DNA of 64,000 bases, from the NCBI GenBank assembly GCA_013361525.1, contig JABFXY010000106.1:1-64000 (forward strand). The letters are read 5' to 3'. The first letter of the stretch is position 1. Every line of letters begins with the position of its first letter. Under the pieces are notes generated by a model. The model made no database searches. It had not been told where the DNA came from and saw only the letters and a list, made by a program, of their open reading frames with translations. The stretch is from Polyangiaceae bacterium (GTDB taxonomy: Bacteria > Myxococcota_A > Polyangia > Polyangiales > Polyangiaceae). Shown here piece after piece: positions 53,671-62,706 of the stretch. The position numbers and the translations under genes are program-made.

Positions 53671-53926
53671 GGCATCGATGTGGGCGCGAATCCAAGCGCC
53701 GACATGTTCCGTGATGGAAATGTCTGACGGTCGCCTCGTCGCGGCGACGCAGCGACGCAATCACACGGCGTGCCAAGCTCGCCCCCGAAGCTTCCTCGCG
53801 CCTGAAAAGCCTTCCACAGCGCGATAGCGTCGCACTGTGGCCAATCGTCTCAGCCAATCCGCTCGGCGGCAGGACGCAATCGCGTCGTGACGATGTGCGA
53901 TGCAGGCGTGCTGCCGCGACCGAAGG
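53671..53926. other. Intergenic region
   Basis: A 256-bp gap between the 3' end of the ketosynthase gene and the start of the kinase-receiver gene, both on the minus strand. It must hold the promoter of the kinase operon. No clear promoter, hairpin or small gene was recognised. Confidence 0.4.
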
Positions 53927-55204
53927 TCAGGCGCGACCGAGCACCAAGGCGCAATTGTGTCCGCCGAAGCCGGCCGACACCTTGAGCGCGTAGCTCAAGT
54001 CGACGCGCCGCTCTTGTCGAACCAGGTCGAGCTTGAACGCGTCGTCGAGCTCGTCGACGTTGATGGACGGGTGAACGACCTGGTCGCGCAGCGAGAGCGC
54101 GGTGACCGCTGCTTCGACACCGCCCGCGCCTCCGAGCAGATGTCCGAGCATCGATTTCGTCGCGCTGATCGGAATCGTCGCGAGGCGATCGCCGAAGACC
54201 TCGTGCAGCGCTGCGTACTCGGCGATGTCGCCCTGCGTGGTGCTCGTGGCGTGCGGGTTGATGTAGCCCACGTCCCCGGGGCCGATCCCCGCGCGCGCGA
54301 GCGCACGCTCGACCGCGAGGCGAAGGCCGACACCTTCGCTGTGCGGGCGCGTGAGGTGCTCGCCGTCGCTGGTCATGCCGAAACCGGCGATGGTGGCGAT
54401 CGGCTTCACGCCGCGCTTCAGCGCGGACTCTTCCGCCTCCAACACGAGCGCGCCGGCGCCTTCACCCATGACGAACCCGGTGCGCTTCTTGTCGAACGGA
54501 CGGCTCGTCTTCGCGGGATCGCCGTCGATGCTGCGTCCGAGCGCGCGGGCGTTGCCGAAGCCCGCGACCGTGTTGAGGCGCGTCGCCGCTTCGCTTCCAC
54601 CGACCACCATCACGTCCGCCTCGCCGGCCTCGATCATCAGCGTGCCGGTCGCAACCGAGTGCGTGCCGGTCGCGCAGGCGCTCGCGATGTTGTAGCTGGG
54701 CCCCATGAAACCGTAGCGCATCGAGACGAGCGCGGAGACGATGTTCAACATCACCGCGGGGATGAAAAACGGCGAAACGGCGCGAGGACCGCGCTCGGCG
54801 CTCTTCAAGATCTGCTGCTCGAAGATGTCGACCGCGCCCTGGCCCGTCGACATGAAGCAGCCGATGCGCGACGGATCGACTGGTAGGCGTGTGCCGCCGG
54901 GGCGCGGGACTTCGTCTTCGGCCTTCGGGTGATCGAGGCCCGCCATGCGCAGCGCTTCGATCGCGGCGCCGAGGCTGAACGGAACCACGCGCCCGTAGAT
55001 GTCCGCCTCCTTGTTGGAGAGGAACGCACGCGCGTCGTAGTCCTTCACCATCGAAGCGACGTCGGAGCGCAGCTTGTCGGTCGGAAAGTCCTGAATGAAG
55101 CCGACGCCCGATCGCCCTTCGCGCAGCGCCGTCCAGGTCGACTCCGCGTCGTGTCCGAGCGGGGTCACCATTCCAACGCCGGTCACCACGACACGTCGCT
55201 TCAT
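53927..55204 (-). CDS. Beta-ketoacyl-ACP synthase (FabF-like)
   Basis: A 425-residue KAS II. The Cys-His-His triad is Cys177 (SACATGTHS), His318 (NPHATSTTQGD) and His355 (KSMLGHLLGGAG), with Lys350. MKRRVVVTGVGMVTPLG is a typical N-terminus. It extends an ACP-bound acyl chain by two carbons using malonyl-ACP. It is the last gene of the lipid operon, 30 bp after the desaturase. A housekeeping fabF would normally sit in a fab cluster, so this one probably serves the local pathway. Confidence 0.9.
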   Translation of the reverse strand: MKRRVVVTGVGMVTPLGHDAESTWTALREGRSGVGFIQDFPTDKLRSDVASMVKDYDARAFLSNKEADIYGRVVPFSLGAAIEALRMAGLDHPKAEDEVPRPGGTRLPVDPSRIGCFMSTGQGAVDIFEQQILKSAERGPRAVSPFFIPAVMLNIVSALVSMRYGFMGPSYNIASACATGTHSVATGTLMIEAGEADVMVVGGSEAATRLNTVAGFGNARALGRSIDGDPAKTSRPFDKKRTGFVMGEGAGALVLEAEESALKRGVKPIATIAGFGMTSDGEHLTRPHSEGVGLRLAVERALARAGIGPGDVGYINPHATSTTQGDIAEYAALHEVFGDRLATIPISATKSMLGHLLGGAGGVEAAVTALSLRDQVVHPSINVDELDDAFKLDLVRQERRVDLSYALKVSAGFGGHNCALVLGRA

Positions 55205-55234
55205 CTCGATGCTCGCTGCTCTCAGGGTTCGGGG

Positions 55235-56050
55235 TCAGGGAAGGGAAGGGGATGCCGCTTGTGGGCGTGGTGTCGACCTCGGACCGAGGTCGATGCGCGC
55301 GAGGGTCAGCTCGCGGCGCGTCACGCCGAGGCGCTTCAAGAGGGGCGCATAGACGCGCTGAATGAAGACTGTGCGGTCGATGCTCGCTTCGCGCACCGTG
55401 AGCATGCGCTCTTCGTAGTCGGCGAGCAAAAGCTCACCGGGGCTGACGAAACGTTCGACGACCGCGGCCATGTCGCGCGCGGTGCCTTCGCGGTCCTCCT
55501 CGAGGTAGATGCGCGTCGTCGCCTCGAAGAACCGGGCGTGCGCGATCTCGTCACGAGCCAGAAAATCGTAGATGGTGCGCAGGCACTCGTCGCCGGAGGC
55601 GCGCGCGATCTCGCGGTGCTTCGCGTACGTGACGAAGCTCGCCATCTCTTGGATGGCGCCATAGAAGACGAGCTGCCGGCCGGTGGCGAACGGCACGTCG
55701 CATCCCGCGCCGAGCGCTCGCTGCTCGAGTGTCGCCAACGTGTCGCGCGAACGACGGCCCGTCCGCGCCAGCCACTCCGAGAGCGCGAGCTGATGGCGCG
55801 ACTTCTCGTAGGCCCACGCCGTCAAATACCAAGTCGGGAACGGCCCGGAGCGCGCCGCTTCCATTGCCCGCGCGACGAACTCCGGGAGCGCGGCGTGCAT
55901 GCAAAAGAACGTCTCGGCGGAGCTGACGATGCTCTCCGAGACGTCCTTCTTCGCGCGATCCCACGGAACGTCCTCGAAGACGCTCCACCGCCGCTCACGC
56001 TCCGCCTTCTCGAACGACGTGCGGTACAGCTCGTAGAGGCGGGCGTGCAT
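55235..56050 (-). CDS. Soluble di-iron acyl-ACP desaturase-like protein
   Basis: A 271-residue ferritin-fold protein. The iron-ligand pattern of acyl-ACP desaturases is visible: E46 (SSAETFF), the first His motif WAYEKSRH (H86), E135 (IQEMASF) and E168/H171 (ARDEIAHARFF). In plant and mycobacterial enzymes the first motif reads EExRH with the second Glu bound to iron; here that position is Lys83. If active it would use O2 to place a double bond in an ACP-bound chain. The leader holds the dispersed hairpin repeat. Probably acts on the ACP encoded upstream. Confidence 0.75.
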   Translation of the reverse strand: MHARLYELYRTSFEKAERERRWSVFEDVPWDRAKKDVSESIVSSAETFFCMHAALPEFVARAMEAARSGPFPTWYLTAWAYEKSRHQLALSEWLARTGRRSRDTLATLEQRALGAGCDVPFATGRQLVFYGAIQEMASFVTYAKHREIARASGDECLRTIYDFLARDEIAHARFFEATTRIYLEEDREGTARDMAAVVERFVSPGELLLADYEERMLTVREASIDRTVFIQRVYAPLLKRLGVTRRELTLARIDLGPRSTPRPQAASPSLP

Positions 56051-56057
56051 TGTTTAC

Positions 56058-56164
56058 TCGCGTCCGCACGACGGCTTGGGTCCCGTCTGGGGGGAGCGCT
56101 CGCTGCGCTCGCGTCGCGCCGAAGGCGCGCGACTAGGACTGGGCACCCAAGCCTGTGCGGACCA
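56058..56164. repeat. Dispersed hairpin repeat, copy B
   Basis: This is the same palindrome as at 6551-6632: GTCCGCAC..GGCTTGGGTCCC pairs with GGGCACCCAAGCC..GTGCGGAC. A longer core adds a second small hairpin (GTCGCGC/GCGCGCGAC). It fills most of the gap between the ACP stop and the desaturase start and ends 8 bases before that start codon. Confidence 0.75.
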
Positions 56165-56167
56165 CAC

Positions 56168-56413
56168 TCACGCCGCGGAGCGCGCCTCGACCTTGCGAAC
56201 GAGGTCACCGACCGTGCGGATCTCGACGAGGTCCTCGTCGGGGATCATCACGCCGAGCTCGCTCTCCATCTCGCCGACGATCTGCATCATCGAGAGAGAG
56301 TCGATGCCGAGCTCCGTGATCACGGACTCGCGCGTGACGTGGTCGAAGCCGCGCTTGTCGATGCGGGCCGCCACGTTCTTGAACAACACCAGCAAATCTT
56401 TGTTCTCGCTCAT
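56168..56413 (-). CDS. Acyl carrier protein
   Basis: An 81-residue ACP with the phosphopantetheine attachment Ser39 in ELGIDSLSMMQIV and the usual four-helix pattern. ATG at 56413 (MSENKDLLVL) is preferred because an AGAGAG-rich site precedes it; a second start seven codons upstream is possible. It lies between the methyltransferase and desaturase genes and is the likely dedicated carrier of this pathway. Confidence 0.92.
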   Translation of the reverse strand: MSENKDLLVLFKNVAARIDKRGFDHVTRESVITELGIDSLSMMQIVGEMESELGVMIPDEDLVEIRTVGDLVRKVEARSAA

Positions 56414-56430
56414 GCTCGTCTCTCTCTCAA

Positions 56431-57288
56431 TCAACCGTCGATACGCCGCAGCTCGTACTGGGCGAGGGAGCTGTAGTGCTTGTCGAACGCCATCACGCAG
56501 GTGGCCAGGTATCGCTCGTAGTCGAGGAACAGCTTGTCACCCCACTTGTCGCGGATGGTCTTTTCGTGGAGGCGCAGGCGGCGGAGCCACTCGCCGGTAG
56601 TCTTGCCGTAGTGCTCGCGGCGCGAGTTGACTTGCACCACTTCGTAGTAGGGGTTCACCGCTTGGATGATCTCCTCCATGCGGGGGTTGAGGCCGCCGGG
56701 GAAGATGTTGTGCGTGACCCAGAAGATGTCCTCGAGGTCTTTGCCTCGACGCGGCGTGCGGTTGCGGAGGATGACCTGCAAGCCGAACCACGAGCCCGGC
56801 GTGGTCATGTCCCACACCTTCTTGAAGAACTGGCGGTAGATCTCGACCGCCTTGCCCTCGCGCGCCTCTTGCGGCGAGCAGAGGTGGTCCATCATGCAAA
56901 TCGAGATGACGGCGTCGAACTTCTTCTCCGGCTGCCAGGTGCGAAAATCGTTCGCGACGACGTGCACGCCGGGGATCTTTCGCGCGTTGACCTCGTCGGC
57001 CATCGCGCTCGAGAGCGTGATGCCGACCGCGTCCTTCACCTTGCGCGTCGTGGCCTGATACTCGAGGCAAGCACCCCAACCACAGCCGATGTCGAGGACG
57101 CGCTTGTCCGGGGTGACCTTCGCAAACTCCGACAGGATGTGGAGCTTGTTGAGCTGCGCCGCTTCGAGCGGTTGGTCCCACGACTCGTAGACCGCGCACG
57201 TGTAGTTCATGCGCTCGTCCAGCCAAAGCCGGAAGAACTCGTTCGAGACGTCGTAGCTGACTTCGACGTCCGCCTTACTGGATCCCAT
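56431..57288 (-). CDS. CFA-synthase-type SAM methyltransferase
   Basis: A 285-residue methyltransferase of the cyclopropane-fatty-acid synthase group. DVEVSYDVSNEFFRLWLDE and NYTCAVYESW are the family N-terminus. The SAM-binding motif is VLDIGCGWGACLEY. It lacks the N-terminal lipid-binding domain of E. coli Cfa and matches the shorter mycolic-acid-type enzymes. It could cyclopropanate or methylate a double bond on the ACP-bound chain. Its start overlaps the FAAL end by 14 bp. Confidence 0.88.
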   Translation of the reverse strand: MGSSKADVEVSYDVSNEFFRLWLDERMNYTCAVYESWDQPLEAAQLNKLHILSEFAKVTPDKRVLDIGCGWGACLEYQATTRKVKDAVGITLSSAMADEVNARKIPGVHVVANDFRTWQPEKKFDAVISICMMDHLCSPQEAREGKAVEIYRQFFKKVWDMTTPGSWFGLQVILRNRTPRRGKDLEDIFWVTHNIFPGGLNPRMEEIIQAVNPYYEVVQVNSRREHYGKTTGEWLRRLRLHEKTIRDKWGDKLFLDYERYLATCVMAFDKHYSSLAQYELRRIDG

Positions 57289-59047
57289 CGCTTGCCTCCG
57301 GCCTCTGATAACGCGGACCCATCCCCGCTTCGGCGCCGAGCACCGACGGGGGAAGCGAATCCGCTTTCGAATCTGCTTCGGTCAAAAACTCGAGCTCACC
57401 CATGGCGAGGCGCCGCTTCGCTTCACGGCGGCGGACCTTGCCGCTCGACGTCTTGGGGAGCGTGCCTCGCTTGATGAGGTGCACCTCGCTCGGCACGATG
57501 CCGATCTCGGCGCGCACGAGCTGAACGATCTGGGCGACGATGTCGCCGATGGTGCCGGCGCGCGGGCCGATCTTCGCTTCGGCGACGAGCACGCAGCGCT
57601 CGGCGCCGGTGTCGTCGAGGTCGCTGAACGCGACGCACTGTCCGTCGCGCACGCCGGGAGCGCGCGAAACGACGGCCTCGATGTCCTGCGGGTAGTAGTT
57701 CTTCCCGTTGATGATGATGAGGTCTTTTGCGCGGCCGCAGATGAAGACGTTGCCGTCAGCGACGTAGCCGAGATCCCCGGTGCGGAGCCAGCCGCCGCCG
57801 AACGTCTCTTCGGTCGCCTCGGGATCGCCGTAATAGCCGCGCGTGACGCTCGGGCCTTTCACCCAGATTTCGCCGACGTGCCGCTCGGGAAGAGCGTCGC
57901 CGCGTGCATTCGAGATCTTGAGCTCGTGGTTCGGGAAGGCGCGGCCGCACGCGACGAGCTCCATCGTCTTGGACGCGGGGCCGTCGGCTTGCGGAGGACG
58001 CGCGACGCCGGCACGCATCGCCTCGATGTCGAGGACGTCGGTCTTGAGCTCTTTGTCGTCGTCCCAGAACGTGATGGCGAGCGTGGCCTCGGCCATGCCG
58101 TAGCTCGGCAGCACGCTCGTCGGCGCGAGGCCGTTCGGCGCGAAGCGCGAGAGGAACGCGCGGAGCACGTCGGCTTGGATCGGCTCGGCGCCGCAGCCGA
58201 GGTGCCGCATGCACGACAGGTCCCAGCTCTTCGATTGCGCGTCGGTGATCGCGCGCGCGGCGAGCGCGTACGCGAAGTTCGGCGCGAAGGTGATCGTGCC
58301 GCGGAAACGATGAATCGCATCCAACCAGATCGACGGCCGTCGAATGAACGCCATCGTCGGCAGGAACATCACCTGGACCAGCGTATAGAGCGGCGCCACG
58401 ACGAAGCCGATGAGGCCCATGTCGTGGTAGAGCGGCAGCCAGCTCACGCCCTTGTCGGCCGGCGTCGACTTGAGGCCGTCGACCATGATCGCGTGCGCGT
58501 TCGCAGCGAGGTTGCCGAACGTCACCATCACGCCCTTCGGCTTCGACGTGCTGCCGCTCGTGAATTGGAGGAACGCGAGGTCCTCGAGGTCGACGGCCGG
58601 CGGGGGCGCGGCGTTGGCGGCATCCCCGCGGACCTCGGACTCGAGGACGATCCTCGCGCTGTCGGCGATGTGGCTCGCGAGCATCTCTTTCAGCGTCGCG
58701 CTCGTGATGAGGACCTTCGCGCCGCTCGCCGCGAGGATGTGGCGAACGGTGTCGCCGTAAGCCTCGAGCTTCGCGAGCGTCTGCGGCGGGTACATGGGCA
58801 CGGCGACGATGCCGGCCGTGAGGCACGCCATGAACGTGAGGACGAACTCGTCCGGCTCGGGCAGAACGAGCGCAACGCGGTCGCCCTTCTGGAGCCCGAC
58901 GGCGTAGAGAGCCTGAGCGCGCTGACACGCCGTCTGCCAGAGGTCGGGGAAGCTGACCTTCCGTTCCTCGCCGTCGGCTCGCATGAACGTCACGGCGCGG
59001 TCGGCGTGGACGGCGTTCTCCTGCAGGACACGAGGGAAAGTTCGCAT
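57275..59047 (-). CDS. Fatty acyl-AMP ligase (FAAL)
   Basis: A 590-residue adenylate-forming enzyme. FTSGSTSKPKGVMVTFGNL (about 162-180) is the ATP loop, and WLPLYHDMGLIG (about 203-214) is typical of FAALs. GDLGYV, LIIINGKNYYPQDIE and the catalytic Lys in TLPKTSSGK follow. FAALs make acyl-AMP and hand the chain to an ACP instead of CoA. The ATG at 59047 follows GAGAAGAAG. It is the first gene of the operon. Hydrophobic-pocket specificity cannot be read here. Confidence 0.92.
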   Translation of the reverse strand: MRTFPRVLQENAVHADRAVTFMRADGEERKVSFPDLWQTACQRAQALYAVGLQKGDRVALVLPEPDEFVLTFMACLTAGIVAVPMYPPQTLAKLEAYGDTVRHILAASGAKVLITSATLKEMLASHIADSARIVLESEVRGDAANAAPPPAVDLEDLAFLQFTSGSTSKPKGVMVTFGNLAANAHAIMVDGLKSTPADKGVSWLPLYHDMGLIGFVVAPLYTLVQVMFLPTMAFIRRPSIWLDAIHRFRGTITFAPNFAYALAARAITDAQSKSWDLSCMRHLGCGAEPIQADVLRAFLSRFAPNGLAPTSVLPSYGMAEATLAITFWDDDKELKTDVLDIEAMRAGVARPPQADGPASKTMELVACGRAFPNHELKISNARGDALPERHVGEIWVKGPSVTRGYYGDPEATEETFGGGWLRTGDLGYVADGNVFICGRAKDLIIINGKNYYPQDIEAVVSRAPGVRDGQCVAFSDLDDTGAERCVLVAEAKIGPRAGTIGDIVAQIVQLVRAEIGIVPSEVHLIKRGTLPKTSSGKVRRREAKRRLAMGELEFLTEADSKADSLPPSVLGAEAGMGPRYQRPEASDGIQ

Positions 59048-59749
59048 GGGCTTCTTCTCACGCGCGCCCCGGCGGCGGACCGCCCTGAACGCAATGGTGT
59101 GTCGAAGGTTCGACACCGGGGCGTTTAAGCGAAACCCAGGCCAGCACCAACAAAAAAGCAGTTCACCGGCGTTCGCCGCGTTCGAGCGCGCCGCGGTGAT
59201 CCGGACACCGTCAAAAGATCGTCAGCAGCTACGCACTGCGTACACCGTTACGCGGTTGCGGCGATGGGTGACCGAGAGGAACCGCGAAGACGCGAAGGGG
59301 AGAGGGAGCGCGCGAAGAGGGAGGAGGACGAGAAGAGGTTTAGAGGATTGAGTCGCGGGGCGCGACGGGCGGAGGGGTACGGGCGCATTCGGACCGCGAG
59401 GGGGCGAACGAATCTCGAGGAGTTGCGGTGTCCCCTGCGGATTCATTCGCGGTTTCGCAGCGAATCCGCGCGATGGCCGAGGCCCGCGCTCCGTACGTCC
59501 TTGTTCCCAGGTCGCGCGAACGACCTCCACGATGCGCGACCGCGAACGAATCGGGGAGGGACGATGCAAACCTCTGCGATTCGTTCGCCCCAACCCGCCG
59601 GGGCCCCCACGGACCGTGTCCGGCCTGCGGTGCAAGCCGAGCTAGCCTCGCGCCGCGCGCAAACGCAGCGCCCCGAAGGGCCAATCCCAACCCCTCTTAT
59701 TTCTCCCTCTGCCCTTGGCGCCCTCGGCGACCCTCTCCCTCTTCTCCCC
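59048..59749. other. Long intergenic region with repeats
   Basis: No gene is seen. It holds the FAAL promoter region, an arm resembling the 17099 repeat (ACCGCGAAGACGCGAAGG, about 59281-59298), the second paired-palindrome element (59404-59588) and an arm related to the 19891 repeat (59694-59750) directly after the neighbouring gene's stop. Reading frames here are short, overlapping and low-complexity. Confidence 0.6.
59404..59588. repeat. Paired 47-bp palindromic element, copy 2
   Basis: 47-bp units lie at 59404-59450 and 59542-59588, spaced 91 bp. The second unit has perfect 10-bp inverted ends (GCGAACGAAT and ATTCGTTCGC) and matches the second unit at 194-240 at about 37 of 47 positions, including TGCAAACCTC. 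The first unit shares TTGC and a TCxCC centre with 57-103. The shared spacing and order show that the pair is one composite element. Confidence 0.75.
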
Positions 59750-61660
59750 CTACTGCTTATCGAAGCCGCTGCCCGACCACTTGTACTTGAGCGGCTTCGC
59801 GTCACCCCACGGGAGGATCAGCGGCTCGAAGCCGCCGACAGCCGAGCTGTCTTGGGCGAAGGGATACGTGTCCTTCGTGAAGCCGACAGCTTTGCCGGCG
59901 GAGAGGGTGACCTTTCCGCTGTCGTAGGCGATCGCACCGATGATCTTCTTGCTGCCGATCGCGCGCCCCACCTCGGCCGCGAAGACGCGCTTCAACCCCT
60001 CGGCGGTGACGCGGTACACGAGCTCGACCTCGCGCTCGACGTCTTCCTTGTTGGGGCCTTTGCTCTTGAGGACGCCTCGCACGACCACCTCGGCTTTCTT
60101 GTCGCCGGTGACGTCCTGCAAGCTCACGCTCTTGATGTCCGACGCGTTCGCGAACGCCAGCTGCGTGAAGACGTATTTGTCGCCACCTTTGAAGCCGGGG
60201 CCGAAGACGGCGATCTCCTTGTCGTGCACGACGACGCGCTCGGTCTTCGTGTCCTCGGCGACGTCGCCGTTCAGATCGAAGCGAGCAGCCCCCGAGATGC
60301 CGCGGTCCTTCTTGTAGGTCGCGTAGACCTTCGCGGTGTCGGGCTTCGCCGGCGCGGGCGCGGCAGGTGCGGCGGTCGCCGGCTTCGGCGCGGTCTTCGC
60401 CGGCTCGGCGCTGACGGGTTTGGGCCGCGTCTTCTCCGTCTTGCCGAACGACTTGCCCTTTGCCTTGTACGTCTGCGATTCGATCGTGCCCCACGGCAAG
60501 AGCAGGGGATCATACGAGCTCTCCGTCGGCTCGTCGTAGCTCTGGTCGTCCAGGCCTTTGGCGGAGCCGGGCTTGATCACGATCGTGGGCTTGCCGCCGT
60601 CGGAGCCGAAGCTCACGTCGTTGGTGACGCTGCCCTTCGCGTTCGAGATCCCCACCTCGTGGCGGAAGACGAGCTCGGGCGCGTCGGCCGCGCCGTAGGA
60701 GTAGACCTGTAGGACCTCGCGCGACGTCTTCGCGCCCGACTTCAAGAAGCGCTTCTTGAAGACGATGTCTTCTTTGCCGTCACCGTCGACGTCACGCAGC
60801 TCGGTGCTGAGGATATTCATCGACATGCCGCCCACCGCCATGTCGGAGAACCAATACTCCTTGCCACTTCGGTACGTCGGGCCGAGCACGACGAGGTGGC
60901 TGCCGAATACGAGCACGCGCTCTTTCTGTGCGTCGCCGACGACATTTGCGAGGCCCGCGAACGTCGGTGCACCGAGCTTCTTGTCTTTGACGAGCCCGTC
61001 GACGAGCGCCTGCTCCGGCGTCGTGAGCACCTGTCCGAGGGACGAAGCATCCATCCCCGACGCCGTTCCGACGGTTGCCTCGACCGCCGACGCGTCCACG
61101 TCGTGAACGAAGAGGCCACCTTTCAAGTCGACACGCTGGCTCGCCGCACCGTCGAAGGCCGACCACGGAATGCTCGCCTCGAGCGACCAGCCACCTTTGC
61201 GCGGCGCCTCGACCACCTTCGCGCCCGTGATCGCGCTGCCTTTGGCCGTCGCCTTGCCCGCGCTCTTTCCGGGCTGGCCCGGGAAGATGCTGACCGTCTG
61301 CGCGCCGGATCCGAAAGCGAGGACCAAGTCGACGCGATCCGATCCGCCGCCGACGAGGGTGTCGTCGGTGACGTCGACCGCGACGTACAGGTTCTTATCG
61401 TCGTAGGCGATGACGCCTTTCGCGGAGAGGTCCGTCGCGCTCGGAGAGCCCTTCACCGCCGACGTGAGCTTCGACAGCTCACGTGGCCACTCCTTCGGGA
61501 CGCCGTCGATGACCGGCGCCTTCTCGACCTTGTCGATCCGCAGCTGGGTCCCGGCGGCGTGCGCCGCCGTGGCGTCGAGGAGCGAGCCGGTGAGGATGAC
61601 ACCTGCGCACACGCCGGACAGCATCGAACATCGCGATAAGACGGAGCGCGGCACCCTCAT
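59750..61660 (-). CDS. Secreted protein with CBM9-like domain and FG-GAP-type repeats
   Basis: A 636-residue protein with a signal peptide (cleavage near AAHAAG). Residues about 30-190 resemble a CBM9-like sugar-binding fold (PVIDGVPKEWPREL, LYVAVDVTDDTLV). The remainder has VCBS/FG-GAP-like strands with calcium-type loops (LRDVDGDGKEDIVF, LQDVTGDKKAEVVV) and a Lys/Ala/Pro linker (about 410-450). Two halves share the motif LLLPWG near their ends, suggesting an internal duplication. Binding to polysaccharide is inferred. Confidence 0.75.
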   Translation of the reverse strand: MRVPRSVLSRCSMLSGVCAGVILTGSLLDATAAHAAGTQLRIDKVEKAPVIDGVPKEWPRELSKLTSAVKGSPSATDLSAKGVIAYDDKNLYVAVDVTDDTLVGGGSDRVDLVLAFGSGAQTVSIFPGQPGKSAGKATAKGSAITGAKVVEAPRKGGWSLEASIPWSAFDGAASQRVDLKGGLFVHDVDASAVEATVGTASGMDASSLGQVLTTPEQALVDGLVKDKKLGAPTFAGLANVVGDAQKERVLVFGSHLVVLGPTYRSGKEYWFSDMAVGGMSMNILSTELRDVDGDGKEDIVFKKRFLKSGAKTSREVLQVYSYGAADAPELVFRHEVGISNAKGSVTNDVSFGSDGGKPTIVIKPGSAKGLDDQSYDEPTESSYDPLLLPWGTIESQTYKAKGKSFGKTEKTRPKPVSAEPAKTAPKPATAAPAAPAPAKPDTAKVYATYKKDRGISGAARFDLNGDVAEDTKTERVVVHDKEIAVFGPGFKGGDKYVFTQLAFANASDIKSVSLQDVTGDKKAEVVVRGVLKSKGPNKEDVEREVELVYRVTAEGLKRVFAAEVGRAIGSKKIIGAIAYDSGKVTLSAGKAVGFTKDTYPFAQDSSAVGGFEPLILPWGDAKPLKYKWSGSGFDKQ

Positions 61661-61736
61661 GGTTGGCGTTGGACGATGTTGCCGCCTCGGTGTTCCAAAG
61701 CGCAAGCCCGAGGCGCTCGATGGTCGACCACAAACG

Positions 61737-61782
61737 CACAGAGACACGGAGCGAGAGAATTTTCTTCTCTCCGTGTCTCCGT
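61737..61782. terminator. Hairpin after PspA gene
   Basis: GAGACACGGAG (61741-61751) pairs with CTCCGTGTCTC (61769-61779), with further pairing of AGAGAA and TTCTCT. It lies between the pspA stop and the start of the next minus-strand gene. The run TTTT at 61760-61763 falls in the loop, not after the stem. Similar CACAGAGACACGGAG repeats are known as intergenic hairpins in many genomes. Confidence 0.55.
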
Positions 61783-61817
61783 GCCTCGGTGGTGAAATCC
61801 CGTTGTTTGTCGCCGGC

Positions 61818-62657
61818 TCAGCGCTTCATCCGCGCCTGCTCGCGCTGCTCTTCCGCTTCCAGCTCGGCGAGGGCTGCGGCGAGCTCGTCCTGCTCGGCCT
61901 TCGACATTTCGGGCTCGGCGCGCGGCGCTGCGCCCTGACCGTCGACGCGCACCTGCGGCGGGGGCGCCTTCGGCGGCTCCGGCGGTGCGACACCCATCTT
62001 ACGCTTGAGCGCGAGGAGCTCGTCGTCGGCTCCCGCCGTCGCCTCCAGCTGATCGAAGCGGTTCTTCAACGTGTCGCCGCTGTACTGCTCGTGGAGCTCC
62101 GTCGTGGCCTCGGCCTCGGCCTCCATCTTGTCGATCTTCTGAGACATCCGATCGAACGTGTCGAACGCCGACACGTTGTTCAGATTGTTCATCGTGTTGT
62201 AGATGGCCTGCTGCGCCTCCGCGCGCTTCTTGCGCGCGATGAGGACGTTCTTCTTGCGCTTTGCTTCCTCGATCTTGTTGTTGAGGAGCCGCAAGGCCGT
62301 CTTCAGCTGATCGACCGCCTGCTTCTGCTTGGTCCACTGCTCCTTGTAGGAGCTTGCCAGGCCGTCGTGCTCTTTCTTGCGGGCGAGCGCTTCCTTCGCG
62401 AGGTTGTCGTCGCCGGCCTTGATCGCGAGCATGGCGCGCCGCTCCCACTCGGCGGCGTTCGCCATCTCCTGCTCGGCCTGCTTGGCGAGGCGCTTCTCGT
62501 CCGCGATCGAGACGGCGACCTGCTTCTTCGCCTCGACGAGCTGGGACTCCATCTCGATCGTGACCTGATTCAGCATCTTCTCGGGGTCTTCGGCCCGGCT
62601 GATCAGATCGTTGAGGTTGCTTTTGATGAGGGTGGCGAGTCTCGAGAAGATTCCCAT
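61818..62657 (-). CDS. pspA: PspA/IM30 (ESCRT-III-like) membrane-maintenance protein
   Basis: A 279-residue protein. GIFSRLATLIKSNLNDLISRAEDPEKML is the conserved amphipathic start (positions 2-29). A long coiled-coil body follows, and a Pro-rich tail (PPEPPKAPPP) ends in an acidic helix. PspA proteins form rods on stressed membranes. The Pro-rich insert and acidic tail go beyond the core family. It follows the YbjN/CesT-like gene by about 50 bp and is likely cotranscribed with it. Confidence 0.9.
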   Translation of the reverse strand: MGIFSRLATLIKSNLNDLISRAEDPEKMLNQVTIEMESQLVEAKKQVAVSIADEKRLAKQAEQEMANAAEWERRAMLAIKAGDDNLAKEALARKKEHDGLASSYKEQWTKQKQAVDQLKTALRLLNNKIEEAKRKKNVLIARKKRAEAQQAIYNTMNNLNNVSAFDTFDRMSQKIDKMEAEAEATTELHEQYSGDTLKNRFDQLEATAGADDELLALKRKMGVAPPEPPKAPPPQVRVDGQGAAPRAEPEMSKAEQDELAAALAELEAEEQREQARMKR

Positions 62658-62706
62658 CGGTTGTCTCTTCGTAAGGCGCGGGGTGTCTCAGGCCAAGGGC
62701 GAGATC

